From the NCBI GenBank assembly GCA_023228865.1, contig JALOAH010000115.1, positions 1-10,822 of the forward strand: DNA of 10,822 bases, written 5' to 3'. Positions 6,841 to 10,822 of the stretch are shown here, in pieces (position 1 is the first letter of the stretch; every line of letters begins with the position of its first letter). This stretch comes from Porticoccaceae bacterium (lineage in GTDB: Bacteria; Pseudomonadota; Gammaproteobacteria; Pseudomonadales; Porticoccaceae). Below the pieces are notes generated by a model. That model ran no database searches and was not told where the DNA came from. It saw nothing but the letters and a program-made list of their open reading frames with translations. The position numbers and the translations under genes are program-made.

Positions 6841-6890
6841 TTAGAGCATGCATCTGGTTTTACAGGGCTGCCATCGTAAAAAAGTCGCAT
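6837..6890 (-). CDS. Possible 17-codon leader ORF overlapping the 121-aa gene
   Basis: An ATG at 6890 opens a 17-codon frame, MRLFYDGSPVKPDACSK, whose TGA stop overlaps the ATG of the 121-aa gene in an ATGA arrangement. This is the classic geometry of translational coupling, and the downstream gene lacks its own clear ribosome-binding site. The micro-ORF itself also lacks a good ribosome-binding site. The peptide resembles the first residues of DCC/DUF393 or glutaredoxin-like proteins (LFYDGS), which may be chance. Expression is unproven. Confidence 0.25.
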   Translation of the reverse strand: MRLFYDGSPVKPDACSK

Positions 6891-6904
6891 GCTGTAAACC
6901 ATAG

Positions 6905-6937
6905 AAAAAAAAGACCAACAAACAATATGCTGGTCTT
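6905..6937 (-). terminator. Rho-independent terminator after aprA
   Basis: AAGACCA (6911-6917) pairs with TGGTCTT (6931-6937). The stem can extend by two more pairs past one mismatch (AAGACCAACA with TGCTGGTCTT). On the minus strand the hairpin is followed by eight consecutive U (6912-6905). It lies about 150 bases past the aprA stop, with a palindromic repeat between, and separates the apr transcript from the TPR/FKBP cluster. A short U-rich stretch on the plus side is weaker. Confidence 0.82.
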
Positions 6938-6956
6938 ACTTTTAAAGATTAAGTAA

Positions 6957-7056
6957 AGGAACCTCTGGCTTATTTGTCATTGCGAGGAGCGTAGCGACAA
7001 GAAGATTGCTTCGCTTCGCTCGCAATGACGGTACGACGAATTCACCAGGGGTTCCT
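6957..7056. repeat. Nested palindromic intergenic repeat (MITE/REP-like)
   Basis: Two nested inverted repeats are visible. The outer pair is AGGAACCTCTGG (6957-6968) and CCAGGGGTTCCT (7045-7056), 11 of 12 matching. The inner pair is GTCATTGCGAG (6976-6986) and CTCGCAATGAC (7019-7029), a perfect match, enclosing GAGCG/AGCGAC and CTTCGCTTCG sequence that can pair further. GTCATTGCGAGGAGCG with CGCTCGCAATGAC is a theme I know from dispersed palindromic repeats in many bacterial genomes. It carries no coding capacity. The flanks show similar but not identical AAGTAA and AAGTTA, not a clear target duplication. It sits in the aprA 3' untranslated region, upstream of the terminator in transcript order. 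Confidence 0.75.
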
Positions 7057-7088
7057 GAAGTTATTTTTCTACTGCTCAGCTATTACCT

Positions 7089-8954
7089 CTATTCATCAGC
7101 TACCAGATGGTACAGAGGGGCTTTTTCCATCGTGTATGCACCTGTTTTGCGATCACGATGAGAAACGGTCAGCACGTGCCAGTTCTTGTCATCCAGTTTC
7201 ATCGCATCACCACGGTAGTAGTAGCCAGGCCAACGCGTTTCCTTGCGGAACAACGTATGGTGGAACACACTTTCGGAAGTACGGACACGGTGATGTAATT
7301 CCCATGCACGCAACAGCTCGTGTATATCGGATGCCGCAACCATCTCCATGTCTTCCTCAAGCGTTTTAAGCTTCTTGAGGCCGATGTGAAGAAGTTTCTC
7401 GTTGGTCATGTAGTTGACGCCAAAACCACCGCAATACTCATCCATCAGTTTCTGCAAGCGATCCAGACCCTGTCGTGGATTGATGAAGTTTGGGTTCACC
7501 GACCCGGCAACAACTTCATTGCTGTAAACCCTGTGGGTCTCCAGCGGCTTGTAGATCTTCTCTTTCAGATCATTGATCTGCTTGTCAGAGACTACAATGC
7601 CTTCGGCCTTGCCGTCGTCGATGTACTTGCAGGCGGCCTTGGCGGCCAGACGACCTTCAGTGAAGGAGCCCGATGAGAATGCGTGTGGTGTGCCACCTAC
7701 CGCATCACCCGCGCCAAACAGGCCTTCGACAGTGGTCATACGGTTGTAACCCCAGTAGTACTCCGGAGGGGAAACATCTTCAGGACCCGAGCACCATGCA
7801 CCGCAACCCGTTGCATGTGAACCCATGACGTAGGGCTCAGAGGTCGTCAATTCAGGGTTCTCGTATTTCGGATCGACGTCCGTGGCAGCCCAAAGTACCG
7901 CTTGGCCTACAGTCATACCCAGGAAGTTGTGCCAACCGATCTCTTCAAGGTGCGGATCCTGGAACGCTTCCATGGTCACCATGTGTATGGGACCGCGACC
8001 GGCATTCACCTCGGAGATAAAGGCATGGTTACGCAAACAGGTCGGAATGGGCTTGTGGGACAGGTGCTGTCCTTCCGTATCCAGGTATTCCTTGCCGACC
8101 ATTTCCGTCAGCGCCGGGAACCACTTGGATTCATACTCTTCACCCAGACCGTTTTGGGTATAGGTCTTGAGATGCAGGAAGTATGCACCGACTGGGCCGT
8201 AACCATCCTTGAATCGAGCCAGCACGATACGGTTTTCCATTTGCGTCATCTTCGCGCCGGCTTCGATCATCAGACCGTACGCGGATCCCGATGACCACGG
8301 TGCGTACCAGACGCGACCCGCGCCTTCACCGACGGAGCGCGGCTTAAAGATGTTGGAAGCACCACCGGCACCACAGATTACGGTCTTGGACTTGAATACG
8401 TGGTAGTTACCGGTGCGAACGTTGAAACCAACAGCACCGGCGACGCGGTTCTCTTTGGAATCATCCATCAGCAGATGGGTTATGCAGATACGGTTGAATA
8501 CCTTGTCAGCTGATTTCTTCGCAGCTTCGGCAACAATCGGCTTGTAGGATTCACCGTGAATCATAATCTGCCAACGCCCTTCACGCAGATAGGAGCCCTT
8601 CTTAGGGTCTCTCATCAGTGGCAGGCCCCACTCTTCAAACTGGTGCACCGTGGAGTCGACGTGGCGCGCCATATCAAAAGCCAGGTCTTCACGCACCATA
8701 CCCATCAGGTCCATGCGCGCATAGCGGACGTGATCTTCTGGATTGTTTTCGCCAAAGCGCGTGCCCATGTAACAGTTGATCGCGTACAAGCCCTGGGCGA
8801 CCGCACCAGAGCGATCAATGTTTGCTTTTTCCGCAATGACGATCTTCTTGTTCTTGCCCCAGTACCTTGCTTCAAATGCAGCACCGGTACCACCGAGGCC
8901 GGCACCTGCGACCAGGATGTCGATATCATCTTCGATAATAGTTTTGTAGGCCAT
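7089..8954 (-). CDS. aprA: Adenylylsulfate reductase alpha subunit AprA
   Basis: AprA is the FAD-containing catalytic subunit of dissimilatory APS reductase. In sulfur oxidisers it joins sulfite and AMP to give APS with release of two electrons. The chain is 621 aa, normal for the family. The FAD-binding motif VAGAGLGGTGAAFEARYWG lies at 15-33. Family signatures include RSGAVAQGLYAINCYMG (48-64), RFKDGYGPVGAYFLHLKTYT (247-266) and YVMGSHATGCGAWCSGPED (375-393). Trp216, Arg247 and His380 fall at a constant offset of 18 from the active-site Trp234, Arg265 and His398 described for Archaeoglobus fulgidus AprA, by my recall of that numbering. Its ATG overlaps the aprB stop by one base (TAATG), with AAGGGG about 9 bases upstream, so translation is coupled. 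It acts in the cytoplasm bound to AprB. A palindromic repeat and a terminator follow. Confidence 0.98.
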   Translation of the reverse strand: MAYKTIIEDDIDILVAGAGLGGTGAAFEARYWGKNKKIVIAEKANIDRSGAVAQGLYAINCYMGTRFGENNPEDHVRYARMDLMGMVREDLAFDMARHVDSTVHQFEEWGLPLMRDPKKGSYLREGRWQIMIHGESYKPIVAEAAKKSADKVFNRICITHLLMDDSKENRVAGAVGFNVRTGNYHVFKSKTVICGAGGASNIFKPRSVGEGAGRVWYAPWSSGSAYGLMIEAGAKMTQMENRIVLARFKDGYGPVGAYFLHLKTYTQNGLGEEYESKWFPALTEMVGKEYLDTEGQHLSHKPIPTCLRNHAFISEVNAGRGPIHMVTMEAFQDPHLEEIGWHNFLGMTVGQAVLWAATDVDPKYENPELTTSEPYVMGSHATGCGAWCSGPEDVSPPEYYWGYNRMTTVEGLFGAGDAVGGTPHAFSSGSFTEGRLAAKAACKYIDDGKAEGIVVSDKQINDLKEKIYKPLETHRVYSNEVVAGSVNPNFINPRQGLDRLQKLMDEYCGGFGVNYMTNEKLLHIGLKKLKTLEEDMEMVAASDIHELLRAWELHHRVRTSESVFHHTLFRKETRWPGYYYRGDAMKLDDKNWHVLTVSHRDRKTGAYTMEKAPLYHLVADE

Positions 8955-9436
8955 TAGTAGTACACCCCTTCTTGCATTTTCAGGCCATTCGACTTGAGCG
9001 TGTGCAAGCCACCCTCATCCAGTCGAATATACTTGGGCTCGTTGAACAAAAGCTCACTGGCACGCATTTCATTACTCGGTGCGGCTTCTTTGGAAAGTTC
9101 AGGAATGGCCGTGCCCCACGGTTTTGTCGTGATAGGCGCCAACAACTCCATGTCCTTTTTGCCATTGCGGAATTTGATACGCCAGGCAATCGTTCCTTGT
9201 TCCTCATTACGAAGCACACGTACCGAGTGGCCCAGGGGTGCAAAATCGGCATAACCACGCACATCAATGGCTTGGTGGGGGCAGGCTTTCACGCAGGAGT
9301 AACACTCCCAGCACATGCTGGGTTCGATGTTGTAAGCGCGTCGAAGGGTTTTATCAATGTGCATAATGTCTGACGGGCAGATATCAACGCACTGTCCGCA
9401 GCCATCACAACGAGTCATATATACGAAAGTTGGCAT
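8954..9436 (-). CDS. aprB: Adenylylsulfate reductase beta subunit AprB
   Basis: AprB is the iron-sulfur subunit that relays electrons between the AprA flavin and the membrane partner. At 160 aa it has the normal family length. Two 4Fe-4S binding motifs are present: Cys10, 13, 16 and 20 (CDGCGQCVDICP) and Cys42, 45, 48 and 52 (CWECYSCVKACP). The rest (about 60-160) is the family beta-sheet segment and extended tail that, in known structures, wraps around AprA; it ends KMQEGVYY. The GAGAG-rich stretch before ATG 9436 is an acceptable ribosome-binding site. It follows aprM by 39 bases and overlaps aprA by one base. The absence of a signal peptide agrees with a cytoplasmic complex. Confidence 0.98.
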   Translation of the reverse strand: MPTFVYMTRCDGCGQCVDICPSDIMHIDKTLRRAYNIEPSMCWECYSCVKACPHQAIDVRGYADFAPLGHSVRVLRNEEQGTIAWRIKFRNGKKDMELLAPITTKPWGTAIPELSKEAAPSNEMRASELLFNEPKYIRLDEGGLHTLKSNGLKMQEGVYY

Positions 9437-9475
9437 AATGTTCTCTCTTTAACTTCGAAAGTTGTTGAATGAATG

Positions 9476-10327
9476 CTAGTAGTTGTTTGCAGACTCGCGC
9501 CTGATACCAGGTCCCATGTAGGCTGGGTTCTTACCCATATATTCGGGGATATCCGGGAATTTCGCCTGTACTGCAGGATCCGTCAGATCGTACTCAGCAG
9601 GTAGATTTTCTCTCGAACCATCGGCCCTGGTAACACGCTTCTGAAAAGCAGCGGCGGGCTTGAAGAACATATGGGCGAACTTCGACCAGAATACGGTGCC
9701 AAAAAGCGTTGTGCTTGAAACGATGAACAAAACGAGGAACAGGGTTGACCACCCGGCAATACCGATCGACTGCGCAAAGGACCAGAGCAATGCAAACGTT
9801 GAAGTTGCCAATAGCGACAGGATAAAGAGGTCCGCACGTTCGATGCGATACCACGTCAGGCCCTCCGCAGAAACATCGACCCGGATAGAGAACCAGAACC
9901 AGTATCCACCGGCAGCAAGCATCAGCGCGCCGAGATGCCAGAGCAGTGGCAGGGTGGTGGGTGTAGACGTCGCGGGCGTCGAGTAGCCAAAAATCATAAT
10001 GGCGGTAGTGACGACGAATATAATGAAGCCATACATGGTCAGCAGATGAGAAAGTCTGCGTCTTGGATTGCAGAACTCGCCAGATGTCAGCACTTCGTTC
10101 GCCAGCACTTTAATGGCAATCGATGCTTTCTCGCCGCTACTCACTGTACGTTTCGCGCTTTTCTGTGCCTTTTTTGCATTTTCAAAAAAGTACTGAGCGC
10201 TTTTCTTATGAACCATGTCAAGTATCGTCCCACCGATCACCAGCAGGACCATCAAAATAATGTATGCCTGCATAATGGCCGGTGATATAATGGCCGAAAG
10301 CTCAGAAAAGGGGTTGCTCGTGAACAT
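9476..10327 (-). CDS. aprM: AprM, membrane anchor of APS reductase
   Basis: This 283-aa integral membrane protein lies directly upstream of aprBA, the position of AprM in sulfur-oxidising bacteria, where it is thought to link AprBA to the quinone pool instead of QmoABC. Hydrophobic spans lie at about 18-37, 97-115, 127-147, 166-188 and 192-213, with a long basic cytosolic loop at 38-95. His94 (RLSHLLTMYGFI), His131 (LLWHLGALML) and His219 (SKFAHMFFKPAA) are at span edges, in contexts that recall the b-heme cytochromes HdrE, DsrM and QmoC; heme binding here is inference. The C-terminal about 60 residues are hydrophilic and could contact AprB. GAGG lies 8 bases before ATG 10327, and a promoter lies about 60 bases upstream. 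It is the first gene of the operon. Confidence 0.92.
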   Translation of the reverse strand: MFTSNPFSELSAIISPAIMQAYIILMVLLVIGGTILDMVHKKSAQYFFENAKKAQKSAKRTVSSGEKASIAIKVLANEVLTSGEFCNPRRRLSHLLTMYGFIIFVVTTAIMIFGYSTPATSTPTTLPLLWHLGALMLAAGGYWFWFSIRVDVSAEGLTWYRIERADLFILSLLATSTFALLWSFAQSIGIAGWSTLFLVLFIVSSTTLFGTVFWSKFAHMFFKPAAAFQKRVTRADGSRENLPAEYDLTDPAVQAKFPDIPEYMGKNPAYMGPGIRRESANNY

Positions 10328-10384
10328 TAGGTAATCCTCAAGTATTTTAGTCGCCAGTGTATCCTTAAACTCAGCTCTGCGGCG

Positions 10385-10412
10385 AGTATAAACAAGCCAC
10401 GGAGTATAACAA
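10385..10412 (-). promoter_or_regulatory. Sigma70-like promoter of aprMBA
   Basis: On the minus strand TTGTTA (complement at 10407-10412) and TATACT (complement at 10385-10390) are separated by 16 bases, close to the sigma70 consensus. The predicted transcript would start near 10378, giving a leader of about 50 bases before aprM. No operator palindrome was recognised. The call is by eye, not by a scored model. Confidence 0.6.
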
Positions 10413-10461
10413 AATTGCTCGGCCTGAAACTACGGGGTGGTTGCTCTGCGACAAGGAATAG

Positions 10462-10822
10462 TCAATTGAATGTCTTCAATTCCTCTTCACTCAGAGTACT
10501 GATCTACTTTCCTTCGGTGCCTACCATCGGGTCGGCCAATGTACGTTTGGCGTGGATCTGGTCGTTGATACGTTCCTCCAACGTGTCGAGGGTCATAAAT
10601 TGGTGCATCCGCACGGTTTGAGTGCCGGCCGATGCGGTCGGTGGCCTGGACCTCGACGGCGGGATTCTTTCACAGATCGTAACGGATCACATTGGCGGGG
10701 GGCGGCCAGGGTCAGCCCAGAGCCGCTGCTCTGGCGTTGGTGCTGGGGCCGTCGATGCTTTCCCTTGCCGTTCCCTCCGAAGCTGTCGAACCCGGCATTC
10801 TAGCGTCGAACTTCCGCCACCA
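10462..10822 (-). pseudogene. SNF2-family helicase, C-terminal remnant
   Basis: Read on the minus strand, broken frames spell the end of an SNF2/RapA-type helicase: GSGLTLAAP (near 10724-10700), then ANVIRYDL-stop-KNPAVEVQATDRIG (10696-10629), then QTVRMHQFMTLDTLEERI with the following AKRTLADPMVGTEGK (to 10507), then a stop and ISTLSEEELKTFN ending at 10462. This follows the family order GGTGLNLTAAxxV, then DxWWNPAVExQATDRxxRIGQ, then VHxFxxxxTLEERI, then WLxxLSxxEL. Two stops stand where Trp is expected (TGA in DLWxNPAVE, TAG at the end of helicase motif sequence before xSTLSEEEL). Two frameshifts are present, one in a C-tract near 10698. The remainder lies beyond the right edge; 10725-10822 is not clearly recognisable. 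It is not functional as read. Confidence 0.75.

Noticed and set aside
10552..10803. Plus-strand open frame at the right edge
   Set aside because: It is antisense to the SNF2 helicase remnant, whose family motifs are readable on the minus strand.
1..10822. CRISPR array, tRNA or rRNA genes, integrase or toxin-antitoxin pair
   Set aside because: I looked for regularly spaced direct repeats, conserved RNA gene sequences and small convergent or overlapping toxin-antitoxin pairs, and saw none.

Overview
The window looks like a chromosomal segment of a chemolithotrophic sulfur-oxidising proteobacterium, most likely a gammaproteobacterium. The main evidence is a complete aprM-aprB-aprA operon on the minus strand (10327 to 7089). 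It encodes the dissimilatory adenylylsulfate (APS) reductase with its AprM membrane protein, the arrangement known from sulfur oxidisers and different from the QmoABC-linked version typical of sulfate reducers. The organism assignment is inference from gene content; no rRNA or other phylogenetic marker is present.

Layout, left to right. Positions 1-4111 are GC-rich and hold housekeeping or accessory genes: a truncated DUF5996 protein (minus), a pirin-family cupin dioxygenase (plus) divergent from it, a DUF2189 integral membrane protein (minus) convergent with pirin, a noncoding stretch carrying a decayed IS91-type transposase fragment, and a flavin amine oxidase-like protein (plus). A DUF4279 protein (plus) follows at 4183-4599. 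A strong minus-strand terminator (4625-4657) then closes a compact, more AT-rich minus-strand cluster (6840 to 4717). Its four genes are an unrecognised 121-aa protein, a SlyD-like FKBP prolyl isomerase, a 338-aa TPR-like protein with a 47-residue repeat, and a 53-aa small protein. A 17-codon micro-ORF overlaps the start of the first gene by ATGA.

Between this cluster and aprA lie the aprA terminator (6905-6937) and a roughly 100-bp nested palindromic repeat (6957-7056). The apr operon follows, with a good sigma70-like promoter at 10385-10412. Upstream of that promoter is the decayed C-terminal end of a SNF2-family helicase, carrying two Trp-to-stop changes and two frameshifts, which runs off the right edge.

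How the genes work together: AprBA oxidises sulfite with AMP to APS, and AprM presumably passes the electrons to the membrane quinone pool. The sat gene needed to make ATP from APS is not in this window. The four-gene TPR/FKBP cluster has no function I can name. It is the best candidate here for an undescribed system, but nothing in the sequence proves that the products act together. No tRNA, rRNA, CRISPR array, integrase or toxin-antitoxin pair was seen.
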